DNA of 64,000 nt from Thermococcus siculi (GTDB taxonomy: Archaea; Methanobacteriota_B; Thermococci; Thermococcales; Thermococcaceae): NCBI RefSeq assembly GCF_002214505.1, contig NZ_CP015103.1, forward strand, positions 310,001 to 374,000, read 5' to 3'. Below the pieces are notes generated by a model. The model had not been told where the DNA came from and searched no databases. It saw nothing but the letters and a program-made list of their open reading frames with translations. Shown in pieces: positions 1 through 8,535 of the stretch. Numbering within the stretch: position 1 is the first letter of the stretch; every line of letters begins with the position of its first letter. A program made the position numbers and the translations under genes.

Positions 1-614
1 ACATGAGGTATTATGATGAAAACGGAGCCGCATTTGGAAGACCCATCTTCTTTATGAATCCTTTAAGTCCGCCCCGTCGGGATGAACTTTGGATGAACGT
101 TTCGCCGCTGGTTAAGTTGGGGATATCCACAAAAGATCTTGTGGTAAAAAACGTATCCTATTCCTGGATGGCGGATAAAACTCTTCACACGTACTACCGA
201 GATTTTGTTTCGCCGTACATCTATATTGAGAGCAACCGGGCACCCTTTTTCTGGAAACTTCCCGATGGATACATCTCAGGAAGCCTCCATATTGGCGCTG
301 TTTACGACTTTGATACCGGGATAATGCTAACCTCTGTGTTTACCAAATCCTCCCCTGAACTCCTCTCATTGGGTATTGTGCTTGGGAGCGACTATGATTA
401 CCAGGCAGGCGAAAAACTATCAAAACTTTTTGATGAGGAGAAAAGCGACAGGGAATGGTGGCAACCGGGATTTAATCTCTACGACACAAACATCAAGTTT
501 CCAGAGTACAACGTCAGCGACTCCGAATCAACTCCTTCGAAATACTTCTTCCTAGCTGCCCTTCTCGCCCTGTTAATCTCTGCACTCATAGGCTGGAGGT
601 GTAGAGGGGAATGA
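1..614 (+). CDS. secreted paralogue family protein, copy 1 (5' truncated)
   Basis: This is the C-terminal part of a protein whose start lies before the window. Aligned to the full copy at 611-1645, about 140 residues are missing. It keeps the family marks: the GFNLYDTNIKFP motif near the end, a Thr-Pro-Ser spacer and a hydrophobic C-terminal segment (YFFLAALLALLISALIGW) followed by basic residues. This suggests a protein outside the cell held by one membrane anchor. The next gene starts at 611, overlapping this stop (ATGA), so they are co-transcribed. I do not recognise the family by name; function unknown. Confidence 0.85.
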   Translation, partial: MRYYDENGAAFGRPIFFMNPLSPPRRDELWMNVSPLVKLGISTKDLVVKNVSYSWMADKTLHTYYRDFVSPYIYIESNRAPFFWKLPDGYISGSLHIGAVYDFDTGIMLTSVFTKSSPELLSLGIVLGSDYDYQAGEKLSKLFDEEKSDREWWQPGFNLYDTNIKFPEYNVSDSESTPSKYFFLAALLALLISALIGWRCRGE

Positions 615-1645
615 AAAAGAGCATTATAATTCCAATTTCAATTATTCTAATCACCTCAGTGGCCCCGGTCTCTTCCGCAGCTCCCTATTGGTTCAGGGAA
701 GGAACCTACCTCAGGTACGCCGCAAAAATGCCCGAACACCCAGACCGGCACGAGGTGAACGTATTCCCCGTGTGGCCGCAGCTTCTTCCCGGGGATGCAT
801 ACTCCAGAATAAAGAAGGCCTACGAGGGAACCTCAAGCTTGATTAAGATGGATAACAACTCCATAGTGTCCCTAATAGTACAGGGAGATTCGTATCTGAC
901 TTTTGAAATTTTTAACGTCACTAATGAGAGTGCCCTTGTGAGGGTTACTCTGGAGTTGAACAACGTGAGTGTGAGGTCGGGAGCAACACTCCCCCGCCTG
1001 GTTCTATCGAAGGTTCTCCGCTTAAATCTGACTGACATGATGTACTACGAGGAGGACGGCACACCAATCGGACCCCCAACTTTCTTCATAGATCCCAGCA
1101 ATCCCCCAACCAAAGGGGAGCACGTTCTCTCGCCCGAGTTTATGAAAAAACACCGTTTACTGGGAGACGATATTGTTGTGACGAACGTCTCCTTCACGTG
1201 GATGGAGGACAAAATCCTCCACACCCATTACAGGGATTTTCTGCCTCCTTATCTCTACATCGAGGGGAGAAGCAGGTACCTAGTCTATGACCTAAAAACT
1301 GGGGACAGTGTGGAAACCATAACCCAGCTGGTCTACGATATTGACACGGGAATATTGATAACGACGCTGTTCTGTGATGCCACCCCCGAACTCGCCAGCA
1401 TCGGGGTCATCGACCCATCTCCCCTGGATCGGGTTAACTCCAGGAGGCTTGAAAGAACCGTTGAGGAAGGGAAAGCTGACAGGGAGTGGTATGCTCAGGG
1501 TTTCAACCTCTATGACACAAACATTAAGTTCCCGGAGACTTCGTCAACAGCAACTCCAAACACGGGGATGAAGTACTTCTTCGCGGTTTCCCTCGTCTGC
1601 CTGCTCCCCACCATCATTCTCACCTGGAGGTGGAGAAGAGGATGA
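611..1645 (+). CDS. secreted, C-terminally anchored paralogue family protein, copy 2
   Basis: This 344-residue protein has an N-terminal signal peptide (about residues 1-23, ending ...VSSA-A) and starts mature with PYWFREGTYL. The body is likely a beta-rich extracellular domain containing SYLTFEIFNV and the late GFNLYDTNIKFP motif. It ends in one membrane helix (about 319-340) and an Arg-rich tail. Its ATG overlaps the stop of copy 1. An 87-bp stretch (883-969) is nearly identical to copy 3, which points to recent duplication or gene conversion. The operon continues into an ABC transporter, so a role in envelope or export biology is an inference only. Confidence 0.9.
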   Translation: MKKSIIIPISIILITSVAPVSSAAPYWFREGTYLRYAAKMPEHPDRHEVNVFPVWPQLLPGDAYSRIKKAYEGTSSLIKMDNNSIVSLIVQGDSYLTFEIFNVTNESALVRVTLELNNVSVRSGATLPRLVLSKVLRLNLTDMMYYEEDGTPIGPPTFFIDPSNPPTKGEHVLSPEFMKKHRLLGDDIVVTNVSFTWMEDKILHTHYRDFLPPYLYIEGRSRYLVYDLKTGDSVETITQLVYDIDTGILITTLFCDATPELASIGVIDPSPLDRVNSRRLERTVEEGKADREWYAQGFNLYDTNIKFPETSSTATPNTGMKYFFAVSLVCLLPTIILTWRWRRG

Positions 1646-2676
1646 GAAAAACCGCCATCATAGTCCTCGCGGTAATAACGCTCTCAATAATAATACCTCC
1701 CGCCTACTCCCACCCATACTGGTTCAAAGAAGGAGCCTACATCAAATACGTAATGAAAATGCCCGACAACCCCGAGAAAAACGAGGTAAACATCTTTATG
1801 ATCTGGCCAAGACTCCTTCCAAAGGACGCTTACGAGCAGATTAGGGAGATTTATGAGAAGGACACCAACCCCACCAAAATTGACAACCGCAGCATGATAT
1901 CGCTCTTCGTTACGGGAGATTCGTATCTAACTTTTGAAATTTTTAACGTCAGTAATGAGAGTGCCCTCGTGAGGGTTACTCTGGAGTTGAACAACGTGAG
2001 CATGTGGCCGGGAGCAACGCTCCCCCGCCTGATTCTATCAAAGGTTCTTTACCTGAACCTCAGCGATATGGTGTATTACGAAGAAGATGGTACTCCAATC
2101 GGACCCCCAACTTTCTTCATAAATCCATCACACCCGCCGAAAAAGGGTGATTACCTCCTCACACCAGCTTTCCTGAAGAAATACAACATCAAAGGGGACG
2201 ATATTGTTGTAACGAACGTCTCCTTCACGTGGATGGAGGGCAAAATCCTCCACACGCACTACGGGGATTTTATCCCACCATATTTGTTTGTCGAGAGCAA
2301 GGGTGCGTATGTTATTGATGATCTAACGAGGGGTGGGGGGCACACTATACTAACAGAGCTGATTTACGAACCGGATACTGGTGTTCTAGTAACAACAATT
2401 TTTGCGGATATGACGTCAGAAATGACAAGTCTCGGAGTGATAGGAACAGTCGCTCTGGATCGGATTAACTCCAGAAAGCTGCACAAGCTCATCGATGAGG
2501 GGAAGGATGACAGGGAGTGGTACGGGGAGGGTTTCAACCTCTATGACACAAACATCAAGTTCCCGGACTACGGAATAAAACACTCGCCCTCAACTCCCAT
2601 GAAATACTTCTTTGCCCTGACACTGCTCGTCCTCCTGATGACCTTTGTCTGGAATAAACGGAGGTGGAGACGGTGA
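1642..2676 (+). CDS. secreted, C-terminally anchored paralogue family protein, copy 3
   Basis: This 344-residue paralogue of the preceding gene has a signal peptide (about 1-24, ending PAYS-H), the PYWFKEGAYI mature start, the GFNLYDTNIKFP motif and a C-terminal membrane helix followed by RRWRR. I chose the ATG at 1642, which overlaps the upstream stop and sits about 8 bases behind a strong GGAGGTGG ribosome site. A GTG at 1630 would fall inside that site. DNA identity with copy 2 is patchy: some blocks are almost identical while others have diverged strongly. Function unknown. Confidence 0.9.
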   Translation: MRKTAIIVLAVITLSIIIPPAYSHPYWFKEGAYIKYVMKMPDNPEKNEVNIFMIWPRLLPKDAYEQIREIYEKDTNPTKIDNRSMISLFVTGDSYLTFEIFNVSNESALVRVTLELNNVSMWPGATLPRLILSKVLYLNLSDMVYYEEDGTPIGPPTFFINPSHPPKKGDYLLTPAFLKKYNIKGDDIVVTNVSFTWMEGKILHTHYGDFIPPYLFVESKGAYVIDDLTRGGGHTILTELIYEPDTGVLVTTIFADMTSEMTSLGVIGTVALDRINSRKLHKLIDEGKDDREWYGEGFNLYDTNIKFPDYGIKHSPSTPMKYFFALTLLVLLMTFVWNKRRWRR

Positions 2677-4265
2677 GATGGAACGCGCTCTTACTGGCGG
2701 TTTTGGTGGCGGGTCTGCTAATTCCCCCCGTGTACTCTACCGGAGAAAACGGTGAGATGGGATACCTATTCGTTGAGGCACCGGATGGACTGATAGCTGA
2801 GATATCGGGAATGGGTTTCTACTCCACCCCGGTGGGCCTGGCGCTTCCCCCGGGGAACTACACCGTCAGGATACCCGGAAACGTCACAGTGGCTGCCCAG
2901 GTTTCCGTGGTGGCCGGAACTTCTACAATCGTTCGCGTAGATCCCGACACGATCGGAGATGCCGTCTCGGGCGAGGGAATAGTCTCCATAAGGGTTACCT
3001 TCAACGAGAGCGCCAACTACAGCCAGGAAAAGCTACACCCCACCTTCGATCCATTCGCGGTTCCATCGGGAGGATGTGGTGGAGGTTTTCCTTACATCAA
3101 CATCTCTAAGCCCTATCCAATGGGGCTTCTTGTCAGAGGTAGGGAGGAAGTATACATTACTCTCAATGGAACCTTTATGCATCTCGGAGATGAGAGTAGT
3201 GGAAGGGCCTGCATTGAATATGTGGAAGTATATCCTGGAGTAAGCGATAGAATGGAAAACGTTATAAATGCCACCTACACCGTCCCGTTGGCGCGGCTGG
3301 AGATAGACTCAACCCCGGAAAACCTGACGATATACCTCAACGGGGGCCACAACCGCTACATCTTCTACACCCCCATGGGCTTTTACGTCCCCGCGATTCC
3401 CCACGACGTCTACAACGCAACCGCCTTTAGTGGTTTCCACGGAACGATACGAATCCCGGTCATCCATAAGCTCGACACCCACACCGTGGGGATAGCCGAC
3501 TACCACTACCTCGTTGAGAGCGTCGTGAAGGTTGCCCCCAACGAGACGTACCACGTCCACGTGAACATGGAGAAGGTCAAGTCCGGACTAATGGTGGAGA
3601 GGAAGGCCGTGAAAACTGTCCCGCTTGAAATCGGGTCGGAGCCCTCAAACGCATCGGTTATAGTCACGGACGGTGTTCTGAGGGCCTTTGCCACCACCCC
3701 GACTACCCTCTTCCTCCCGCCCGGAAACTACACTGTCATAGCCTCCAGGGGCAATCTCTCCGCCAAGACGCAGGTGGTTCTGCGGGAAAGCTCCAGTGTC
3801 CTCCTGAAACTCACCCCCGCCAACGCGATTCTCAGCCTCTCGGTGCATCCGGAGAACGCGATGGTGCTGCTGGACGGGAAGGAAGTTGAAAGCGGAAACC
3901 TCACCCTGAACCCCGGACGCTACAACCTCACGGTGAAGGCCCCCGGCTACCTAACTAAGAGCATTGAGATAATCCTGGCACCCAACGAGTCGAAGAGGGT
4001 TGAGGTGAGCCTGGAAAAGAAGCCAGCCGTGGAGGATGCTGGGACAGTTATTTCACCATCTCACAGCGGAGCGGACGACTTTAACCCCGGGGAGAATATC
4101 CAGAACGAACAAAAAGAGGCTTTCAATGACACGCAGACCTTCACCACACCCCCGACCGGCAGAGCCCCCCGCACGCCCGGAAGGGACAACGGCTCCCTGC
4201 TGCTTAAGGGGGGACTGCTCGCGGGAATAATTGCCGCGGTCTATCTCGTGCTTAAAAAGAGATGA
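2673..4265 (+). CDS. PEGA-type secreted membrane-anchored protein
   Basis: This 530-residue protein has a signal peptide (about 1-23) and several beta-sandwich repeats typical of PEGA domains. They recognisably include 'PPGNYTV' turns near residues 55 and 350, and a last repeat near 390-450 (LLDGKEVESG...NPGRYNLTVKAPGY). A Pro/Thr/Ser-rich linker and a C-terminal membrane helix (LLAGIIAAVYLVLKKR) follow. PEGA domains are surface-layer-like carbohydrate-binding or structural modules in archaea and bacteria. I chose the GTG at 2673: it overlaps the previous stop (GTGA) and has GGAGGTGG upstream. It sits in the middle of the paralogue operon, so it probably works with those proteins outside the cell. 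Confidence 0.8.
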   Translation: MRWNALLLAVLVAGLLIPPVYSTGENGEMGYLFVEAPDGLIAEISGMGFYSTPVGLALPPGNYTVRIPGNVTVAAQVSVVAGTSTIVRVDPDTIGDAVSGEGIVSIRVTFNESANYSQEKLHPTFDPFAVPSGGCGGGFPYINISKPYPMGLLVRGREEVYITLNGTFMHLGDESSGRACIEYVEVYPGVSDRMENVINATYTVPLARLEIDSTPENLTIYLNGGHNRYIFYTPMGFYVPAIPHDVYNATAFSGFHGTIRIPVIHKLDTHTVGIADYHYLVESVVKVAPNETYHVHVNMEKVKSGLMVERKAVKTVPLEIGSEPSNASVIVTDGVLRAFATTPTTLFLPPGNYTVIASRGNLSAKTQVVLRESSSVLLKLTPANAILSLSVHPENAMVLLDGKEVESGNLTLNPGRYNLTVKAPGYLTKSIEIILAPNESKRVEVSLEKKPAVEDAGTVISPSHSGADDFNPGENIQNEQKEAFNDTQTFTTPPTGRAPRTPGRDNGSLLLKGGLLAGIIAAVYLVLKKR

Positions 4266-4288
4266 GGAGTAATGCGGAGGGGCGGGCA

Positions 4289-5296
4289 GTGGACCACAAG
4301 CACGCATTAGCATTTTTCCTCTTTTCACTTTTCCTGGCACAGCCGGTGTACTCAATTCCCAGCTGGTTCAAAGGAGGAACCTACATTAAATATGCCCTCC
4401 TGTCCCCTAAAGATGGAGACGAAAAGAAGGTCAACATCTTTGAGGTTTATCCCCCGTTGATACCCCCCGATGCAAGGGAGAAGCTGCTGGCAATTAATGA
4501 AGTCAGTGAAGACGAGCTAGTGTCTCTGGTCGTTCGTGGAGATGTATTCCTGACTTTCAGGGTATTAAACGTACAAAACGAGACCGCAGTGGTGAACACC
4601 ACCCTTGAACTCAACGATGTCTGGGTTTACAACAGGTACTACCTGAGAAGAATTGTCATGTCCGCCATCCTCACCCTGGATCTTAAACGCATGGTGTACA
4701 TAGATGACAACGGTTCGGTACTTGGAAGACCGACTTTTCTCGTCTCTCCAGTGGATTTACCCTCCAAGAACAGCCTGTTGGTAAACATGAGTGGTGTTAA
4801 GAGATTAGGGGCCATGACCAAGGATATTCTGGTGGATAATGTGTCCTATTCTCCGTGGGAGGATGCAAAGTTGCATACCTATTACCGCACTTTTGAGCCC
4901 CCGTACATCTGCATCTCAAGCTCACAGGTTCCCTTCTACTGGAAACTCAGCGACGGGTACTACTCGACCACGATTTGGAATTATTACCTCTATGACTTTG
5001 ACACCGGAGTGATGATAACGGGACTTTTTGACGTGACTCCGGAGTTCCTTGCCCTGGGAGTGATAAACGGTGATAGTTATGATTACCTGGCCGCAGAAAA
5101 GAGGGATGAACTGCAGAAAAAGGGAATAAAGCACGAACTCTGGAATCCTGGTTTCAACCTCTATGACACAAACATCAAGTTCCCAGATTACGGAACAAAA
5201 CACTCGCCCCCAACCCCGCTGAGGTACTTCTTCACTCTCTCCCTTGTGCTGCTCGCGGTGGCATTCCTAAAAACCGAACTAACCAAAAGGAGGTGA
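4289..5296 (+). CDS. secreted, C-terminally anchored paralogue family protein, copy 4
   Basis: This fourth family member (335 residues) is separated from copies 1-3 by the PEGA gene. It has a signal peptide (hydrophobic core ALAFFLFSLFLAQPVYS), the mature start SWFKGGTYIKY, the shared GFNLYDTNIKFP motif, the KHSP spacer and a terminal membrane helix. The ATG at 4262 overlaps the upstream stop. I prefer the GTG at 4289, which follows a GGAGGGG ribosome site by about 6-7 bases and gives a normal signal peptide. The part between motifs resembles copy 1 (YFRSNR-type region) more than copies 2 and 3. Function unknown. Confidence 0.85.
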   Translation: MDHKHALAFFLFSLFLAQPVYSIPSWFKGGTYIKYALLSPKDGDEKKVNIFEVYPPLIPPDAREKLLAINEVSEDELVSLVVRGDVFLTFRVLNVQNETAVVNTTLELNDVWVYNRYYLRRIVMSAILTLDLKRMVYIDDNGSVLGRPTFLVSPVDLPSKNSLLVNMSGVKRLGAMTKDILVDNVSYSPWEDAKLHTYYRTFEPPYICISSSQVPFYWKLSDGYYSTTIWNYYLYDFDTGVMITGLFDVTPEFLALGVINGDSYDYLAAEKRDELQKKGIKHELWNPGFNLYDTNIKFPDYGTKHSPPTPLRYFFTLSLVLLAVAFLKTELTKRR

Positions 5297-5300
5297 GTGA

Positions 5301-6071
5301 ATGAGGACCCAGATGAAATGGGAGCTTGAGGATCCCTACAACCTCATAGTGTTTATGTTTGGTTTCGTTATGCTGGGCATCACCTTCTTTTCGGGCTTGA
5401 CAAGCAACGACGTGACATTCATGGTAAGCGGGCCGGACGAGATCATCGTTTCAGAGGCGGCCAAGACCCTGGGTCTAACGCTTCCGAGGCTTGGAACTGA
5501 AGAGTACACGATATTCGCCCTCACCGGGGCCCTGCTGGTTTCGCTGATGATGAGATACGACAGGGACACGAGGGTCGCCAAAAGCGTCTACAGCCTGCCG
5601 GTCAGGAACTATTCCGTGGTGTTCTCAAAGGCATTATCGGCCATGGTGCTGCTCTTCCTTGCCTCCCTTCTTCCCGCGTTCCTGGCGTTCGTCTACATTC
5701 ACGGGGACGTTTCGAGCCTAATCGGGAAGGCACTCTTCGACGAGGGCTTCCTGACGGGTTACCTAATCTACTGGGCGATGATGGTGCTCTACGTGGTCTC
5801 GGTGTCTGCCCTTGTGGCGATGCTCTCCCCCAACACGTTCGCGTCCCTCCTGGGAAGCATCACCATCCTCTACGCCCCCCTCGTGCTCAAACTGAGGAGC
5901 CTCCCACCGGCGGTGATTGACGACGCGTTCTTCAAGGCCTACACAACCCAGTTTTACCCGGCCGATAGGGTAGCGGCGTTCATTGACGGCTCCTTCTACA
6001 TGGGGATCCTCCTTCCGGCGGTGATGCTGGGGGCGGCCCTCATACTTAGCGAGTGGAGGGATGTCTCATGA
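5301..6071 (+). CDS. ABC-2 type transporter permease
   Basis: This 256-residue integral membrane protein has about six hydrophobic helices. A large outer loop (about 35-70) separates helices 1 and 2. The stretch YSLPVRNYSVVFSKALSAMV resembles the cytoplasmic coupling segment seen in ABC-2 permeases. Start ATG 5301 has an AAGGAGGTGA site. It partners with the ATPase at 6502 and lies directly behind the secreted paralogues, so the transporter may export them, modify them or act on the same envelope substrate. The substrate is unknown. Confidence 0.8.
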   Translation: MRTQMKWELEDPYNLIVFMFGFVMLGITFFSGLTSNDVTFMVSGPDEIIVSEAAKTLGLTLPRLGTEEYTIFALTGALLVSLMMRYDRDTRVAKSVYSLPVRNYSVVFSKALSAMVLLFLASLLPAFLAFVYIHGDVSSLIGKALFDEGFLTGYLIYWAMMVLYVVSVSALVAMLSPNTFASLLGSITILYAPLVLKLRSLPPAVIDDAFFKAYTTQFYPADRVAAFIDGSFYMGILLPAVMLGAALILSEWRDVS

Positions 6072-6505
6072 GGCTCCTGAAGGCGATACTGCTGTCGATG
6101 GTCATCTTGACCCTCCTTGTGTTCCCCATAGAGAAGAACGCATTGAGCCAGCCGATTTCCGAGGTTGTGCTCGTGGGGCAGGGCATCATGGTGCCATCGT
6201 CCGGAATCGCCATGTTAAGTTCCAACGCCGATGAGGGGACTCAATACACCGTCAGGGTCTTCGATCCGGAGGAGGGAAGGGCAATCCTTGAAAGAAACGT
6301 GACCGGCAGTTTCAGGGGCAGGGTTAAGCTGGCCCATTCAGGGCCGTACTACTTCTCTGTTCAGACAATGACCCCAGTAACGATGGCGGTGAGGGTCATC
6401 AGCAGGTATCCCTCGGTGACCACACTCAACATCAGGTATGGGGTAGGTGGGATAAGCGCCCTTCTTCTGTCGGTTATCCTGCTGCTGGAGGGGAGGAGAA
6501 GATGA
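6068..6505 (+). CDS. small membrane protein of the ABC transporter operon
   Basis: This 145-residue protein has an N-terminal membrane segment (LLKAILLSMVILTLLVFP), an extracellular beta-type domain and a C-terminal membrane helix (GGISALLLSVILLLE). It is wedged between permease and ATPase with start/stop overlaps on both sides (ATGA at 6068 and at 6502), so translation is probably coupled. It is likely an accessory subunit of the transporter. I chose the ATG at 6068 over a GTG at 6053 because GGAGGG lies 7 bases upstream. I recognise no named domain. Confidence 0.75.
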   Translation: MRLLKAILLSMVILTLLVFPIEKNALSQPISEVVLVGQGIMVPSSGIAMLSSNADEGTQYTVRVFDPEEGRAILERNVTGSFRGRVKLAHSGPYYFSVQTMTPVTMAVRVISRYPSVTTLNIRYGVGGISALLLSVILLLEGRRR

Positions 6506-7164
6506 TAACCGCGAAGAACCTCACAAAGCGGTTCGGAAAGCTCGTGGCCCTGGATTCGGTGAACCTGGAGATCGATAAAGGGGTAACGCTGATACTCGGG
6601 CCCAACGGAGGCGGCAAGAGCACCTTCCTGAACCTCTGCGTCGGATTATACAGGCCAAGCAAGGGGGAGATCAAGGTTCTAGGGGAGAATCCATGGAGCA
6701 ACGACCGCCTGAGGAAGAAAATAGGTGTCTCTTTTGACCCACCCGCGCTTCCCAGACACAGGAGCGGAGGGGAATGGCTCAGATACCTGGCGGAATTCAA
6801 GGGACTCGACGATAGTGAGGTCAACGAGGCCGCGAAGCTCTTCTCTGCCAGCGGCTATCTGGATAGAAAGATAGGCGAGTACTCCGCGGGAATGCTGAAA
6901 AGGATCAGCCTGGCCCAGGCGTTTCTAGGCAGTCCAGAACTCGTCCTTCTCGATGAACCCCTGGCAAACCTCGATCTCAAGGGGATTAAGGAGGTGGCCG
7001 GAATTCTGAAGGAACTGGCGGAGGAGGGCACCAACATGGTGGTGATCTCCCACATATGGCGCCCGCTTGTTGAGTTCTCGGACAGAGTGGTTGTCATTGC
7101 TGCGGGGCGGGTGGTGCTGGAAGGAACCCCCAACGAGGTGATCCCCAATATCGAGGAGATTTAA
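6502..7164 (+). CDS. ABC transporter ATP-binding protein
   Basis: This 220-residue nucleotide-binding subunit has Walker A GPNGGGKST (33-41), a degenerate signature motif (YSAGMLKRISLAQA), Walker B (LVLLDEP) with D-loop, and an H-loop His (VVISHIW). The length matches the small CcmA/NatA-type ATPases that pair with ABC-2 permeases. It is the last gene of the operon. Its stop and that of the convergent DUF2103 gene share one TTAA palindrome (7161-7164), so there is no spacer for a terminator. Confidence 0.93.
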   Translation: MITAKNLTKRFGKLVALDSVNLEIDKGVTLILGPNGGGKSTFLNLCVGLYRPSKGEIKVLGENPWSNDRLRKKIGVSFDPPALPRHRSGGEWLRYLAEFKGLDDSEVNEAAKLFSASGYLDRKIGEYSAGMLKRISLAQAFLGSPELVLLDEPLANLDLKGIKEVAGILKELAEEGTNMVVISHIWRPLVEFSDRVVVIAAGRVVLEGTPNEVIPNIEEI

Positions 7165-7460
7165 GCCTTCCTCCACTCCTCTGCGAGCCTCTTTATCTCC
7201 CTTCTTACCCCCTCCCGGTCCGCTTTACTCACCACTAAAAAGACCTCCTGAACGCTCCCGTCGCTCTTCGCTATGAGCTTCAGACCGGTCTGGGTCTCCC
7301 TCGACACCCTTATTTCGAAGCCCCTGGAGTCACTGGCGTATATCCTACCTGGGATTACCTTCTTAACCCCCGGGATCCGGGCTATATCCTCGAGCGGCTT
7401 TTCTAAACCCTTCAGAAAGTGGTGCTCCCTCTTGACACCTCTCTTGAAGTGCTTGGGCAT
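7161..7460 (-). CDS. DUF2103 family predicted metal-binding protein
   Basis: This 99-residue protein begins MPKHFKRGVKREHHFLKGLE, the typical start of the archaeal DUF2103 family of predicted metal-binding proteins. Function is not established. A longer reading frame exists upstream, but it would run into the next gene. A TATA box (7481-7490) lies about 25 bases before the ATG at 7460, so the transcript is probably leaderless. This supports the short start. Confidence 0.8.
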   Translation of the reverse strand: MPKHFKRGVKREHHFLKGLEKPLEDIARIPGVKKVIPGRIYASDSRGFEIRVSRETQTGLKLIAKSDGSVQEVFLVVSKADREGVRREIKRLAEEWRKA

Positions 7461-7480
7461 GTGAGGTATTCCAAGGAGCG

Positions 7481-7490
7481 GATTTATAAC
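7481..7490 (-). promoter_or_regulatory. TATA box for the DUF2103 gene, probably leaderless
   Basis: On the minus strand this reads GTTATAAATC. Its centre is about 25 bases from the ATG at 7460, the usual distance from an archaeal TATA box to the transcription start, so transcription would begin at or next to the start codon. Confidence 0.6.
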
Positions 7491-7501
7491 CCTGACGCCG
7501 C

Positions 7502-8533
7502 TCACTCTCTGCCCGCCAGCCACCACAGGATGCCCAGAAGGAGGAGCAGACCTATACCAATCCACATCGTTGCCGGATGAGTGGATGGACAGGATTTGAA
7601 CCTTGGTTGTTCGTCAGAGGGCATGAAACTCGATCCCGTCGGTTCCCCGAGTTTAAAGGCCTTGAGTTTCCCATCGTAGTAGAAAATGTAAAGATTGGAG
7701 ACACCCCTAGCCGGAACGCTCTCGTTGCCGAAGATCAGTAACTCCCCAGTTGAGTTGGCGTCCGGGGCGAAGAAGTGTTTAACCGCAGGGGGCACGAGAA
7801 GAACGCCGTTCCCGAGGCGGTATGCTCTGAGGTACCCCACCTCCTCAGAAGTCCACAGGTAAGGGTTCAGCTCATCGATGGGAATTTCGACGTCTCCACC
7901 AGCGTCAAGGAGGCCGTCTCTAACCCCCACCCTCTCGTAGGACGGAGGGTTTTCTGGTTCGTCCCCTACGAGCCTTACCCGCCCATTCTCTTTGACGATC
8001 GTGACACCCTTGAAGTAGGCCCTGTCTTCGACATCCGATAGATCGAACCTGCCGACGGAGACGTTCTTGGCGACGTTGAAGGCCACCAGCTCGTCCTTCG
8101 AGACCTGAGCCACTAAGTAAGGAACGGCGACCGCGAAGTTGGGCTCGGTGGTGCTGGGTTTAACGACCATCAACCTTTCAAAGCAGCCCTCTCCAAGGCG
8201 GTAAACCTCGACGGTTCCTTTTACGGTGGGAACAAAGACGTAGTAGAAATCCCTGTGCCAGTAGACCAGGGGTTCGTCCCAGGATTCGTCCAGAAAGTAG
8301 GCCCCGCTTTCGTTGACGTAGAAGTTGAGATGCAGGCAGCAGAAACCGGAAGGGACGAGTGAGCCGCCTTGGGAAGGCGAATATGGAGTGTATTCCACCG
8401 AGATCAGTGCGGAACTGCCGTAGGTGACCAAGACGTCCGGTTTAATATCCTCCGCACCCAGATAACCCGGGGAAACCGGTGGAAGTAAAAGGGTAGCCAG
8501 CAAAAACAGAAGAACAACGGCTAGGCGCCTCAT
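7502..8533 (-). CDS. secreted protein with C-terminal membrane anchor, unknown
   Basis: This 343-residue protein has a signal peptide (RRLAVVLLFLLATLLLPP), an extracytoplasmic beta-rich body and a C-terminal membrane helix (MWIGIGLLLLLGILWWLAGRE). Two Cys pairs (FCCLH and ...KSCPS) could form disulfides. I chose ATG 8533 over GTG 8539 because AGAGGG lies at a suitable distance. It overlaps or abuts the arcS stop at 8536, so it is probably transcribed with arcS. I recognise no family. Confidence 0.75.
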   Translation of the reverse strand: MRRLAVVLLFLLATLLLPPVSPGYLGAEDIKPDVLVTYGSSALISVEYTPYSPSQGGSLVPSGFCCLHLNFYVNESGAYFLDESWDEPLVYWHRDFYYVFVPTVKGTVEVYRLGEGCFERLMVVKPSTTEPNFAVAVPYLVAQVSKDELVAFNVAKNVSVGRFDLSDVEDRAYFKGVTIVKENGRVRLVGDEPENPPSYERVGVRDGLLDAGGDVEIPIDELNPYLWTSEEVGYLRAYRLGNGVLLVPPAVKHFFAPDANSTGELLIFGNESVPARGVSNLYIFYYDGKLKAFKLGEPTGSSFMPSDEQPRFKSCPSTHPATMWIGIGLLLLLGILWWLAGRE

Positions 8534-8535
8534 AC

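Noticed and set aside
7161-7164. Shared TTAA stop palindrome of two convergent genes
   Set aside because: It is a neat compact arrangement but expected by chance in a dense genome with many TAA stops; not listed as a finding.
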